Assembly (NCBI RefSeq): GCF_000718255.1
Contig: NZ_JOFJ01000009.1
Coordinates: 140,006 to 204,005, forward strand
Direction of reading: 5' to 3'
Source of the DNA: Spirillospora albida
GTDB taxonomy: Bacteria; Actinomycetota; Actinomycetes; Streptosporangiales; Streptosporangiaceae
DNA: 64,000 nt
Under the pieces are notes generated by a model, which made no database searches, was not told the DNA's origin, and worked only from the letters and a program-made list of their open reading frames with translations. The stretch's first letter is position 1. Every line of letters starts with the position of its first letter. Shown in pieces: positions 44,917 through 53,861 of this stretch. Position numbers and translations under genes: made by a program.

Positions 44917-45825
44917 ATGGCCGAGGTCACGTCCACGCGGCGGGAGTCGCCGCCATCGATGATCGAGCGGATGACCCTGATCCTGGACGCGTTCAGCGGC
45001 CCCTCGGCCCGGCTCACCTTGGAGGACGTCGCGCGCCGCACCGGGCTCCCGCGCTCCACCGCGCACCGCATCCTGGACCAGCTCGTCCGGCAGCGCTGGC
45101 TCGCGCACCACTCCTTCGGCTATGGCCTCGGGCAGCGCGCGCTCGGCCTCGGCGGGCAGGACGGCGGGCACGGCAAGATCCGCGAGGCCGCCGCGCCGAT
45201 GCTGCACCAGCTCCAGGTCACCACCGGGCTCGTCGCGCACCTCGCGGTCCTCGACGGCGCCGAGGTCTTCTACCTCGACAAGCTCGGCGGACGGCTCGCC
45301 ACGTCGGTGCCGTCCCGCGTCGGCGGCCGCGTGCCCGCGCACGGCACCGCGCTCGGCAAGGCCATGCTCGCCTGGCTGGAGCCCGAGCAGGTGGACGTCC
45401 TGCTCGGCGGCGAGATCAGCCGGTTCACCAGCCGCACCATCGGCGAGCTCGGCACCCTGCACCAGGAGCTGCACCGGATCCGGCAGCGCCGCGGCCTCGC
45501 GTTCGAGCGCGGCGAGTCGTTCCCCGGCATCGCGTGCGTGGCCGCCGCGATCCGCGGCGCGGAGGGCCCGGTCGCCGGCATCTCCCTGGTCGGCGACATC
45601 CACACCCCCTTGGAGAACGTCGCGCCGCTGGTCGTCACCGCCGCGCGCGAGGCGTCCCAGGTGCTGTTCCCGGGCCAGGCGGCCGTGCGCCGCCGCCCGC
45701 CGCGCGCGTCCGCCGTGCCGCGCGCCCGCCGCCCGCAGCCGGGCGGGGCGGAGGAGGACGCGACCTGGTCGCCCGAGACGATGAACCGCCTCATGGCCGT
45801 CGACTCCCGCGGCGACTGGATGTGA
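44917..45825 (+). CDS. IclR-family transcriptional regulator
   Basis: A 302-residue regulator. The N-terminal winged helix spans about 16-75 (LTLEDVARRTGLPRSTAHRILDQLVRQRWL). The effector domain runs from about 90 to 250 and includes YLDKLGG, VPAHGTALGKAMLAWL and the signature-like CVAAAIRGAEGPVAGISLVG. A proline- and arginine-rich tail (about 255-280) precedes a short conserved end. The ATG at 44917 is 5 nt after GGAG; a GTG one codon earlier is too close. IclR proteins commonly control aromatic and steroid catabolic operons and bind a pathway metabolite. Its position between the two divergent halves of the catabolic cluster suggests that it regulates both. Confidence 0.88.
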   Translation: MAEVTSTRRESPPSMIERMTLILDAFSGPSARLTLEDVARRTGLPRSTAHRILDQLVRQRWLAHHSFGYGLGQRALGLGGQDGGHGKIREAAAPMLHQLQVTTGLVAHLAVLDGAEVFYLDKLGGRLATSVPSRVGGRVPAHGTALGKAMLAWLEPEQVDVLLGGEISRFTSRTIGELGTLHQELHRIRQRRGLAFERGESFPGIACVAAAIRGAEGPVAGISLVGDIHTPLENVAPLVVTAAREASQVLFPGQAAVRRRPPRASAVPRARRPQPGGAEEDATWSPETMNRLMAVDSRGDWM

Positions 45826-45840
45826 GCCCGGCAGGTGAGG

Positions 45841-46416
45841 TCAGCCCCAGCCCCAGCGGTCGCCCCGGCCCCACGGGTCGGGGGCGATCGGGGCGTCCGG
45901 CTCGTTCACCCCGAAGCGGCTCCGGAAGAAGAGCATCGGACGGTCGGCGCGGTCCGGGAGGTGCAGGCCGAGCACGCGGCCGATGACGACGTCGTGGTCC
46001 CCGGCGCGGTGGACGGCGTGCACCTCGGCGTGGACGTTCAGCAGAACGTCCCGCAGCTGCGGGGTGCCCCACGCGGACAGGTCCCAGTCGAGGCCCTCGA
46101 ACTTGGCGCCCTTGCTGGAACCGAACCGCCCGCACAGGTCGCGCTGGTCCTCGGCGAGGACGTTGACGCAGAAGCGCCCCGCCGACCGGATCCGGGGCCA
46201 CGAGCGGCCGCGGTGGTCGGCGCAGAACAGGATGAGCGGCGGTTCGAGGGACACCGACGCGAACGACTGGCAGGCGAAGCCGACGGGCTCGCCGTCGTCC
46301 ACGGCGGTGATCACGGTGACCCCGGTCGCGAACTCGGCCATCGCCCGGCGGAACTCGGCGGGGTCGGGGGAGCCGGCGGGGCCGGGGTCCGCGGAGATCA
46401 CTGGCTCGGCTGTCAT
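45841..46416 (-). CDS. Flavin reductase component (HsaB-like)
   Basis: A 191-residue flavin reductase of the two-component monooxygenase family. FRRAMAEFATGVTVITA is the classic opening; GFACQSFASVSLEPPLILFC binds flavin; RFCVNVLAEDQRDLCGRF and DHDVVIGRVLGLH complete the fold. It should supply FMNH2 or FADH2 to the HsaA-like monooxygenase encoded at 50273-51457, although the two genes are on opposite strands 4 kb apart. ATG at 46416 with AGAGGTGGAG just upstream; an in-frame ATG at 46512 would add a proline-rich extension and seems unlikely. Ends 15 bp from the convergent IclR gene. Confidence 0.88.
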   Translation of the reverse strand: MTAEPVISADPGPAGSPDPAEFRRAMAEFATGVTVITAVDDGEPVGFACQSFASVSLEPPLILFCADHRGRSWPRIRSAGRFCVNVLAEDQRDLCGRFGSSKGAKFEGLDWDLSAWGTPQLRDVLLNVHAEVHAVHRAGDHDVVIGRVLGLHLPDRADRPMLFFRSRFGVNEPDAPIAPDPWGRGDRWGWG

Positions 46417-46677
46417 CGCTCCACCTCTGGGCTGGTCGGGGGGCGCGGGCGGCGCCGGCGGCGGCCGTCGCGGCCCGGTTCCCGAATCAGGTCGGTACTG
46501 GAAGGTAGGCATGCGGTACCCCTCCGGCGCAAGGGGATCCCGTTGAGTGGAAGCAGGCCCCCCGCCGGCCGGCGGGAACGCTCCGCCGGTGCGCGTCCCG
46601 CTGATCGGGATCCTCCCTCGTGACCATGACCACGCGCTGATTACGTTCCCCGCAAGCCCCCTAGAGGATGAGAGACC

Positions 46678-47544
46678 ATGCCCACGGAGCTGACCCACGA
46701 GGCGACGGCGCGCGAACTCGCCACCGACCAGGGCATCCTGCGGTACCACGAGGCCGGCGACGGTCCGCCGCTGCTGATGCTGCACGGCTCCGGCCCCGGC
46801 GTGACCGGCTGGCGCAACTTCGGCGGCAACCTCGCCCGGTTCTCCGAGCACTTCCGGTGCCTCGTCCTGGAGCTGCCCGGCTTCGGGGTGAGCGATCCCA
46901 CCGGCGAGCACCCGATGCTCGGCGCGGGCCCCGCGGTGACCCGGTTCCTGGACGGGCTGGGCCTCGACCGGGTCGACGTCATCGGCAACTCGATGGGCGG
47001 CATCATCGGCACGCAGGTGGCGCTCGCCGCGCCGGACCGCGTGCGGCGGCTCGTCACGGTCGGCGGGATCGGCACGAACATCTTCAGCCCGGGTCCCGGC
47101 GAGGGCATCCGGCTGCTGATGGAGTTCACCGACGACCCGACCCGCGAGGGCCTCGTCCGGTGGCTGACCTCCATGGTCCACGACCCGGCCGTCGTCACCG
47201 AGGAGATGATCGAGGAGCGCTGGGCGCAGGCGACCGACCCCGACACGCTCGCCGCCGCGCGGCGCATGTACGGGTCGAAGGCGTTCGCGATGCGGGCGAA
47301 GGCGATGGCCGCCTCCGACGCCCCGCCGTACTGGGCGATGCTCCACAGGCTGAAGGCGCGCACCCTCATCACGTGGGGGCGGGACGACCGGGTCAGCCCG
47401 GTCGACATGTGCCTCGTCCCAATGCGGACGATCCCCGACGTGCAGGTCAACATTTTCCCCAATTGCGGGCACTGGGTGATGATCGAGCAGAAGGACGCGT
47501 GGGAGTCCGCCGTCCTCGCGTTCCTCACCAGGAAGGACACCTGA
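46678..47544 (+). CDS. Meta-cleavage product hydrolase (HsaD/BphD-like)
   Basis: A 288-residue alpha/beta-hydrolase that cleaves the C-C bond of a ring-opened catechol. HGSGPGVTGWRNFGGNL forms the oxyanion region typical of BphD and HsaD. The nucleophile is Ser105 in GNSMGG. The acid lies in ITWGRDDRV (Asp236 or 237) and the base is His265 in NCGHWVMIE. It opens the main catabolic operon; the next gene overlaps by ATGA. GAGGATGAGAGACC precedes the ATG. A 261-bp divergent promoter region separates it from the flavin reductase gene. Its role follows from the extradiol dioxygenase in the same operon. Confidence 0.88.
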   Translation: MPTELTHEATARELATDQGILRYHEAGDGPPLLMLHGSGPGVTGWRNFGGNLARFSEHFRCLVLELPGFGVSDPTGEHPMLGAGPAVTRFLDGLGLDRVDVIGNSMGGIIGTQVALAAPDRVRRLVTVGGIGTNIFSPGPGEGIRLLMEFTDDPTREGLVRWLTSMVHDPAVVTEEMIEERWAQATDPDTLAAARRMYGSKAFAMRAKAMAASDAPPYWAMLHRLKARTLITWGRDDRVSPVDMCLVPMRTIPDVQVNIFPNCGHWVMIEQKDAWESAVLAFLTRKDT

Positions 47545-49211
47545 TGAGCGAGCAGGGCGGCTGGGACGCCGAGTACGACCTCGTGATCGTGGGCAGCGGC
47601 GGCGGCGGGATGGCCGCCGCGCTGACCGCGGCCGACGCGGGCCTGAAGCCGCTGATCGTCGAGAAGGGCAAGCGGTTCGGCGGCTCCACGAGCATCTCCG
47701 GCGGCGGGATCTGGATCCCGAACAACCCGGTGCTGAAGGCGAAGGGCCACGACGACAGCCGCGAGTCGATCCGCCGCTACCTGGACCTCCTCACCGAGGG
47801 CAAGGTCCCGGCGGCGCGGCTGGACGCGTTCGTCGACAACGGCCCGGCGGCGATGGAGCTGCTGTGCCGCAGCAAGTGGGTCCAGTTCTTCTGGACCAAG
47901 GGGTACGCCGACTACCACCCCGAGCTGGAGGGCGGCCGCCCGCTGGGCCGGTCGATCGAGGCCAAGCCGTTCGACACCCGAAAGCTCGGCGAGGACGAGA
48001 AGTTCCAGCGCCCGAACAACATGAAGGGCCCGCTCGGGCTCTGGGTGACGAGCAAGGACTACCACGACCTCGCCATGGCGAAGCGGACGTGGCAGGGCCG
48101 CAAGGCGTCGCTGGTCGCGGCGTGGCGCGTGTCGTCCAACGTGATCCGGCGCCGGCACATGTCGACCGGCGGGCGGGCGCTCGCCGCGCGGCTCCGCATG
48201 GCGCTCAAGGACGCCGGCGTCCCGCTCTGGCTGCGCACCAAGATGACCGAGCTCATCACCGACGAGGACGGCCGCGTCACCGGCGTCGTGATCGAGCGCG
48301 AGGGGCGGACGCAGCGAATCCGAGGCCGTCGCGGCGTCCTCCTCGCGTCCGGCGGTTTCGACCACAACCAGACGATGCGCGACCAGTACCTCCCGAAGGG
48401 CGGCAAAGAGAACTACGCGATGGGCGCCCGGGAGAACACCGGCGACGGCATCGCCGTGGGGGAGAGGCTCGGCGCCGCCCTCGACTTCATGGACGACGCG
48501 TGGTGGATGCCGGCCGTCCGGCACCCGATGGGCGCGGTCATCCCGCTGGTGTCGGAGCGCTCCATCCCGCGCTCGGTGATCGTGTCGTCGAACGGCCGCC
48601 GGTTCACCAACGAGTCGGCGCCCTACGTCAACTTCGTCCACGACCAGCTGGAGGGCGGGCACGTCCCGGCCTGGTTCGTGATGGACGCCAAGGGCCGCGC
48701 CCGCTACCCGTTCGCGCAGATCCTGCCCGGCGCGCCGATCCCGAAGGGCTTCTACGAAAAGGGCATCGCGTTCAAGGCCGACACCCTGGAGCAGCTCGCG
48801 GAGCAGATCGGCGTCCCGGGCGACGCGCTGGCGGACACCGTCGAGAAGTTCAACGGGTACGCCCGCGCGGGCGAGGACCCGGAGTTCGGCCGGGGCGAGA
48901 GCGCCTACGACCGCTACTACGGCGACCCGAACCTGAAGAACCCGTGCATGGACGTGCTCGACTCGGCCCCGTACTACGCGTTCAAGCTGGAGGTCGGCGA
49001 CCTCGGCACCAAGGGCGGCCTTGTCTGCGACGAGCACTCCCGGGTGCTGCGCGGCGACGGGTCGGTCATCGACGGCCTGTACGCGACGGGCAACACGTCC
49101 GCGTCGGTGATGGGCAACGAGTACGCCGGTCCCGGCGCGACCATCGGCCCCTCGATCGTGTTCGGTTACATCGCGGCCAGGCACGCCGCGGGGTTGATCA
49201 CGGACGATTGA
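47544..49211 (+). CDS. 3-ketosteroid delta1-dehydrogenase-like flavoprotein (KstD-like 1)
   Basis: A 555-residue FAD enzyme. FAD-binding YDLVIVGSGGGGMAAALTAAD (11-31) and the following SISGGGIWIPNN are typical of KstD. The C-terminal NEYAGPGATIGPSIVFGYIAARHA matches the KstD motif that positions substrate and flavin. These enzymes remove hydrogens from ring A of 3-ketosteroids, or from similar cyclic ketones. It overlaps its neighbours on both sides (ATGA at 47541-47544 and at 49208-49211), so expression is coupled to the hydrolase and reductase. The substrate need not be a steroid. Confidence 0.85.
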   Translation: MSEQGGWDAEYDLVIVGSGGGGMAAALTAADAGLKPLIVEKGKRFGGSTSISGGGIWIPNNPVLKAKGHDDSRESIRRYLDLLTEGKVPAARLDAFVDNGPAAMELLCRSKWVQFFWTKGYADYHPELEGGRPLGRSIEAKPFDTRKLGEDEKFQRPNNMKGPLGLWVTSKDYHDLAMAKRTWQGRKASLVAAWRVSSNVIRRRHMSTGGRALAARLRMALKDAGVPLWLRTKMTELITDEDGRVTGVVIEREGRTQRIRGRRGVLLASGGFDHNQTMRDQYLPKGGKENYAMGARENTGDGIAVGERLGAALDFMDDAWWMPAVRHPMGAVIPLVSERSIPRSVIVSSNGRRFTNESAPYVNFVHDQLEGGHVPAWFVMDAKGRARYPFAQILPGAPIPKGFYEKGIAFKADTLEQLAEQIGVPGDALADTVEKFNGYARAGEDPEFGRGESAYDRYYGDPNLKNPCMDVLDSAPYYAFKLEVGDLGTKGGLVCDEHSRVLRGDGSVIDGLYATGNTSASVMGNEYAGPGATIGPSIVFGYIAARHAAGLITDD

Positions 49212-50248
49212 TGAACACCTCGCTCAAGGCCCGGGTCGTCGAGGTCGTCAGGGAGACCGCGGACGCGAACTCCCTCGTGCTCGAACCCGCCGAAGGTGAC
49301 CGCGAGCGGTTCACCTACCGGCCCGGCCAGTTCCTCACCATCCGGGTCCCGTGCGGGGACGGGTACGCGGCCCGGTGCTACTCGCTGTGCAGCTCGCCCG
49401 TCGCCGGGGACCGGATGAAGGTCACGGTGAAGCGGGTCGAGGGCGGCCTCGGGTCCAACTGGATCTGCGACAACGTCACCGCCGGCGACGTGCTGGAGGT
49501 GCTGCGCCCGGCCGGGACGTTCACCCCCGCGTCGCTGGACGAGGACGTCCTGCTGCTGGCGGGCGGCAGCGGCATCACCCCGGTGATGTCGATCCTGAAG
49601 TCGGTCCTGGCCGGGGGCCGCGGGTCCGTCGCGCTGCTCTACGCGAACCGCGACGAGAACTCGGTGATCTTCGCCGAGGAGCTGCGGGAGCTCGTCGCCG
49701 CGCACGGGGACCGGCTCACGGTCGTGCACTGGCTCCAGACGGTGCAGGGGCTGCCGACGCCCGCCGCGCTGCGCGGGCTGGCCCGTCCGTACGGGGGCCG
49801 GCAGGCGTTCGTCTGCGGGCCGGAGCCGTTCATGGCGCTGGCCGAGGAGACCCTGCCCGACCTCGGCATCCGGGTGCACGTCGAGCGGTTCTTCTCGCTC
49901 ACCGGCGACCCGTTCGCCGAGCCCGAGGCGTCCGGCGGCGCCGAGGGGGAGGACACGGGCGGGGCCGCCGCCGAGGTCGAGGTCGAGGCCGAGCTGGACG
50001 GCGCGACGACGACCCTGCCGTGGCAGGCGTCCGAGGTGCTCCTCGACGCCCTGCTGCGCGCCGGGGTGGACGCCCCCTTCTCCTGCCGGGAGGGTTCCTG
50101 CTCCGCCTGCGCCTGTGTGGTGCTGGAGGGCGAAGTGGCGTTGGACGCCAACACCGTCCTGGACGAGCAGGATCTCGCCGACGGGCTCATCCTCGCCTGC
50201 CAGGCGAGACCGGTCAGCGACCGCCTCAAGATCAGCTACGACGGCTGA
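49211..50248 (+). CDS. KshB/HmpR-like ferredoxin reductase
   Basis: A 345-residue electron-transfer protein with an FAD domain (RCYSLCSSPVAGD; FKVTVKR-like MKVTVKRVEGG), an NAD domain (LLLAGGSGITPVMSI, FVCGPEPFM) and a C-terminal plant-type 2Fe-2S domain (CREGSCSACACVVLEG plus a later ACQA). An Ala/Glu-rich linker (about 240-262) separates the last domain. This layout is that of KshB, the reductase of 3-ketosteroid 9-alpha-hydroxylase. Its usual partner, a Rieske oxygenase, is not in the window, so it may serve an oxygenase encoded elsewhere. ATG overlaps the previous stop. Confidence 0.87.
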   Translation: MNTSLKARVVEVVRETADANSLVLEPAEGDRERFTYRPGQFLTIRVPCGDGYAARCYSLCSSPVAGDRMKVTVKRVEGGLGSNWICDNVTAGDVLEVLRPAGTFTPASLDEDVLLLAGGSGITPVMSILKSVLAGGRGSVALLYANRDENSVIFAEELRELVAAHGDRLTVVHWLQTVQGLPTPAALRGLARPYGGRQAFVCGPEPFMALAEETLPDLGIRVHVERFFSLTGDPFAEPEASGGAEGEDTGGAAAEVEVEAELDGATTTLPWQASEVLLDALLRAGVDAPFSCREGSCSACACVVLEGEVALDANTVLDEQDLADGLILACQARPVSDRLKISYDG

Positions 50249-50272
50249 CCGACGACTACAGGGAGACAGGCG

Positions 50273-51457
50273 ATGACGAACCGTGTACTCGACACCATCA
50301 TGGAGCGGGCGGAGGAGATCCGCGCGCTCGGCCCGGCCAACGAGCGGCTCGGGCGGCTCGACGACCAGGCCGCGAAGATCCTCCGCGACTCCGGCACGAT
50401 CCGGATGCTGCAGCCGAAGAAGTACGGCGGCCTCCAGGTCCACCCCCGCGAGTTCGCCGAGACCGTGATGGGCGTCGCGTCCCTGGACGGCTCCACCGGC
50501 TGGATCGCCGGCATCGTCGGCATCCACCCGTGGGAGATGGCGTACGCGGACCCGAAGGTCCAGGAAGAGGTCTGGGGCGAGGACCCCGACACGTGGATCG
50601 CCTCCCCGTACGCGCCGATGGGCATCGCCCGTCCCGTGGACGGCGGCTACGTCTTCAACGGCCGCTGGCAGTTCTCGTCCGGCACCGACCACTGCGACTG
50701 GATCTTCCTCGGTGCGATGCTCGGCGACGCCGACGGCAAGATGGTGATGCCGCCGCGGTCGCTGCACATGATCCTGCCGCGCTCCGACTACGAGATCGTC
50801 GAGGACTCCTGGGACGTCGCGGGACTGCGCGGCACCGGCAGCAAGGACATCATCGTCAAGGACGCGTTCGTCCCCGCGTACCGCACGCTCCAGTACGGCA
50901 AGGTCGTGGACGGCTCCTACGCCCGCGAGGCCGGCCTCGGCGACCCCGGCTACCTGCTGCCGTTCTCCTGCGCGTTCCCGCTCGGCATCACCGCCGCCGT
51001 CATCGGGATCTGCGAGGGCGCCCTGCACCACCACCTCGCCTACCAGCGGACCCGCGTCCAGATCACCGGCACGAAGATCAAGGACGACCCGTACGTGCTG
51101 TACGCGATCAGTGAGGCGGCCGAGGAGATCAAGGCGTCCCGCACGGCGCTGCTCGACAACGTCAGCCGCATGTACGACCGCGTCGCCGCGGGCGAGGAGA
51201 TCTCGTTCGCCGACCGCGCCGCCGGCCGCCGCACCCAGACCCGGGCCGCGTGGCGGGCCGTCCAGGCGATGACCGAGATCGTCGTCCGGTCCGGCGGCAA
51301 CGCGATGCGCGTCGACAACCCGATCCAGCGGTTCTGGCGGGACGCGCACGTCGGCCTCGCGCACGCGATCCACGTCCCCGGTTCGCTCTACCACGTGGCC
51401 GCGCTCACCGACCTCGGCATCGAGCCCCCGCAGGGCCCGATGCGCTCCATGATCTGA
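50273..51457 (+). CDS. Flavin-dependent monooxygenase (HsaA-like, acyl-CoA dehydrogenase fold)
   Basis: A 394-residue oxygenase component of a two-component system. It has the acyl-CoA dehydrogenase fold but the hydroxylase motifs: NGRWQFSSGTDHCDWIFLGA, DSWDVAGLRGTGSKDIIV and a C-terminus ending LGIEPPQGPMRSMI, almost the same as HsaA of steroid degraders. HsaA hydroxylates a phenolic seco-steroid to a catechol. Reduced flavin would come from the HsaB-like protein at 45841-46416. GGGAGACAGGCG precedes the ATG, 24 nt after the reductase gene. Confidence 0.88.
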   Translation: MTNRVLDTIMERAEEIRALGPANERLGRLDDQAAKILRDSGTIRMLQPKKYGGLQVHPREFAETVMGVASLDGSTGWIAGIVGIHPWEMAYADPKVQEEVWGEDPDTWIASPYAPMGIARPVDGGYVFNGRWQFSSGTDHCDWIFLGAMLGDADGKMVMPPRSLHMILPRSDYEIVEDSWDVAGLRGTGSKDIIVKDAFVPAYRTLQYGKVVDGSYAREAGLGDPGYLLPFSCAFPLGITAAVIGICEGALHHHLAYQRTRVQITGTKIKDDPYVLYAISEAAEEIKASRTALLDNVSRMYDRVAAGEEISFADRAAGRRTQTRAAWRAVQAMTEIVVRSGGNAMRVDNPIQRFWRDAHVGLAHAIHVPGSLYHVAALTDLGIEPPQGPMRSMI

Positions 51458-51490
51458 GAGACGACCTCCCGAACGAAGGACGACGCAGCA

Positions 51491-52399
51491 ATGACGCAGA
51501 TCCGCGGGCTCGGCTACCTGAAGGTGCAGACGCAGCATCTCGACCGCTGGCGCGAGCTGACCATCGACGCGCTCGGCTTCGCCGAGGGCACCGGACCCGA
51601 CCCGGACGGCCTGTACCTGCGGATGGACGAGCGCAAGCACCGGCTCGCGGTCCTGCCGGGCGACTCCGACAAGGTGCTCGCGGTCGGCTGGGAGGTCCGC
51701 GACCAGTACGCGCTCGCCGCCGTCCAGGAGGCCGTCGAGAAGGCCGGCGTCGAGGTGACCCTCCTATCGCGGGACGAGGCGGCGGAGCGGTACGCCGAGC
51801 GGGTCATCGCGTTCACCGATCCCGGCGGCACCCCCGTCGAGGTGTTCTTCGGGCCCGCCCTCGACCACAGCCCCGTCCGGACCGGGCTCGCCCAGACGTT
51901 CGTCACGGGCGAGCAGGGCATGGGCCACGTCGTCCTGCCGTCCTCCCGGCACAAGGAGGTCGTGGACTTCTACCAGCGGGTCCTCGGGTTCGTGCCGCGC
52001 GGCGCGTTCAACGTCGGCGGCGGCATGCGCGTCAGGTTCATGGGCGTCAACCGGCGGCACCACAGCCTCGCCGTGTGCCCCGCCCCGCACGACGGTGAGC
52101 CCGGCCTCGTCCACCTGATGGTGGAGGTCGACACCCTGGACGCGGTCGGCCGCGCCCTCGACAACGTGGGCCGGATGGGCTTCTCGATCTCGTCCACGCT
52201 CGGCCGCCACACCAACGACAAGATGATCTCCTTCTACGTGCGGGCCCCCGGCGGCTGGGACATCGAGTACGGGACCGACGGGATGCTCGTCGACGAGGCG
52301 TACTACACGGCCGAGGAGATCAGCGCGGACAGCTACTGGGGCCACGACTGGTCCGGGTCCGAGCCGCTCGCCGCCTTCACCCCGCCGCAGGAGGGCTGA
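51491..52399 (+). CDS. Extradiol (2,3-type) dioxygenase, HsaC/BphC-like
   Basis: A 302-residue two-domain VOC-fold ring-cleavage dioxygenase. The iron ligands are His146 (GMGHVVL), His208 (GLVHLMV) and Glu259 (GWDIEYG). The extradiol fingerprint runs from GRHTNDKMISFYVRAP to that glutamate. The N-terminal domain is the usual degenerate copy. The enzyme should split the catechol made by the HsaA-like monooxygenase, giving the substrate of the HsaD-like hydrolase. GAAGGACGACGCAGCA precedes the ATG. Confidence 0.92.
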   Translation: MTQIRGLGYLKVQTQHLDRWRELTIDALGFAEGTGPDPDGLYLRMDERKHRLAVLPGDSDKVLAVGWEVRDQYALAAVQEAVEKAGVEVTLLSRDEAAERYAERVIAFTDPGGTPVEVFFGPALDHSPVRTGLAQTFVTGEQGMGHVVLPSSRHKEVVDFYQRVLGFVPRGAFNVGGGMRVRFMGVNRRHHSLAVCPAPHDGEPGLVHLMVEVDTLDAVGRALDNVGRMGFSISSTLGRHTNDKMISFYVRAPGGWDIEYGTDGMLVDEAYYTAEEISADSYWGHDWSGSEPLAAFTPPQEG

Positions 52400-52403
52400 A
52401 CCG

Positions 52404-53861
52404 ATGGCATCGGTGGAACCCGTCGGCGCCGCCGACGTCACCTTCGACCACGAGTGCGACGTCCTCGTGGTCGGGTTCGGCGCGGCGGGCGCGGCGGCGG
52501 CGCAGGAGGCCGCGGCGGCGGGCGCGGACGTGCTCGTCCTGGAACGGTCGAGCGGCCCCGGCGGTACGTCCGCCCAGTCGGGCGGCGAGCTGTACCTCGG
52601 CGGCGGCACCGAGGTGCAGAAGGCGTGCGGGTTCGACGACACCCCCGACGACATGTTCGCCTTCCTCAAGGCCGCGCTCGGCCCGCACGCGGACGAGGAG
52701 AAGCTCCGCCTGTACTGCGACGGCAGCGTGGAGCACTTCGAGTGGTTCCGCGCGTGCGGCGTCCCGTTCAAGCCCACGCTGTTCGAGAAGCCGGGCTGGA
52801 TGCCGTACACCGAGGACGGCCTGATGTGGCTGGGCGAGAACGCCTGGCCGTACAACACGATCGCCAAGCCCGCTCCGCGCGGGCACCGCCCCGCCACCAC
52901 CATGTTCGCGGGCGGCATCCTCATGGAGAAGCTGATCGGCGCGGCCACCGCAGCCGGTGCCGTCGCCCATCAGGACACCGTCGCCACCAACCTCGTCGTC
53001 GAGGACGGCCGCGTCGTCGGTGTCGTGGCCCGCAAGTTCTCCGACCGGGTCGTGTACCGGGCGCGGCGCGGCGTCGTCCTCACCACCGGCGGGTTCGTCG
53101 ACAACGAGGACATGCTCGCCGACCACGCGCCCATCCTGCTCGGCCACGACAAGGTCAGCGACGGGACGAGCGACGGCTCCGGCATCAAGATCGCGACCGC
53201 GGCCGGCGCCGCGACCCGCCGGATGGCGTCCGTCGAGATCGCCCTCACCGCGAACCCCGCCGTGATCTGCCGGGGCATGCTCGTGGACGGCCTCGGCCAG
53301 CGCTTCATCAACGAGGACGTCTACCCCGGCCTGTTCAGCCACAAGGCCGTCCAGCACCGGACCGGCCCGTTCTGGGCGATCATCGACGAGGCCGGGTACG
53401 AGGACATCGACGAGGCCGACATGTGGGGCGTCCGCCCCGTCCACGCGGGGGAGACCGCCACCGAGCTGGCGGAGTCGCTCGGCCTGCCGCCGGGCGCGCT
53501 CGAGGCGACCATCGAGACCTACAACCGCCACGCGGAGCAGGGCGAGGACCCCTATTTCCACAAGGACGCCAAATGGCTGCGTCCGCTCAAGGGCCCGTTC
53601 GCGGCGATCGACCCCCGCGACGGCTTCTTCGGCGCGGGCAGGATGGGCGCCGGGACCGGCGCGGGCGGCTTCACCCTCGGCGGCCTGCACACGACCGTCG
53701 ACGGAGAGGTGCTGAACAACTCCGGCGAGCGGATCACCGGCCTGTACGCGGCGGGCCGCACGGCGTCCGGCATCCACGGCGAGGGCTACATCAGCGGCAC
53801 CTCGCTCGGCGACGGCACCTTCTTCGGCCGCCGCGCCGGCCGCAAGGCGGCGGGCGGATGA
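52404..53861 (+). CDS. FAD-dependent dehydrogenase (KstD-like 2, fumarate-reductase superfamily)
   Basis: A 485-residue flavoprotein. ECDVLVVGFGAAGAAAAQEAAAAGADVLVLE binds FAD and SGPGGTSAQSGGELYLGGGT follows. The C-terminal GRTASGIHGEGYISGTSLGDGTFFGRRAG is of the fumarate-reductase/3-oxosteroid dehydrogenase type, but shorter and distinct from the KstD-like protein at 47544. The two are not recent duplicates. A different dehydrogenation or reduction on the same skeleton is likely. Its ATG lies 4 nt after the previous stop, and the Shine-Dalgarno sits inside the end of the dioxygenase gene. Confidence 0.83.
   Translation: MASVEPVGAADVTFDHECDVLVVGFGAAGAAAAQEAAAAGADVLVLERSSGPGGTSAQSGGELYLGGGTEVQKACGFDDTPDDMFAFLKAALGPHADEEKLRLYCDGSVEHFEWFRACGVPFKPTLFEKPGWMPYTEDGLMWLGENAWPYNTIAKPAPRGHRPATTMFAGGILMEKLIGAATAAGAVAHQDTVATNLVVEDGRVVGVVARKFSDRVVYRARRGVVLTTGGFVDNEDMLADHAPILLGHDKVSDGTSDGSGIKIATAAGAATRRMASVEIALTANPAVICRGMLVDGLGQRFINEDVYPGLFSHKAVQHRTGPFWAIIDEAGYEDIDEADMWGVRPVHAGETATELAESLGLPPGALEATIETYNRHAEQGEDPYFHKDAKWLRPLKGPFAAIDPRDGFFGAGRMGAGTGAGGFTLGGLHTTVDGEVLNNSGERITGLYAAGRTASGIHGEGYISGTSLGDGTFFGRRAGRKAAGG

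Noticed and set aside
49211..50248. A complete 3-ketosteroid 9-alpha-hydroxylase
   Set aside because: Only the reductase is present. No Rieske CxH...CxxH oxygenase gene was found in the cluster.
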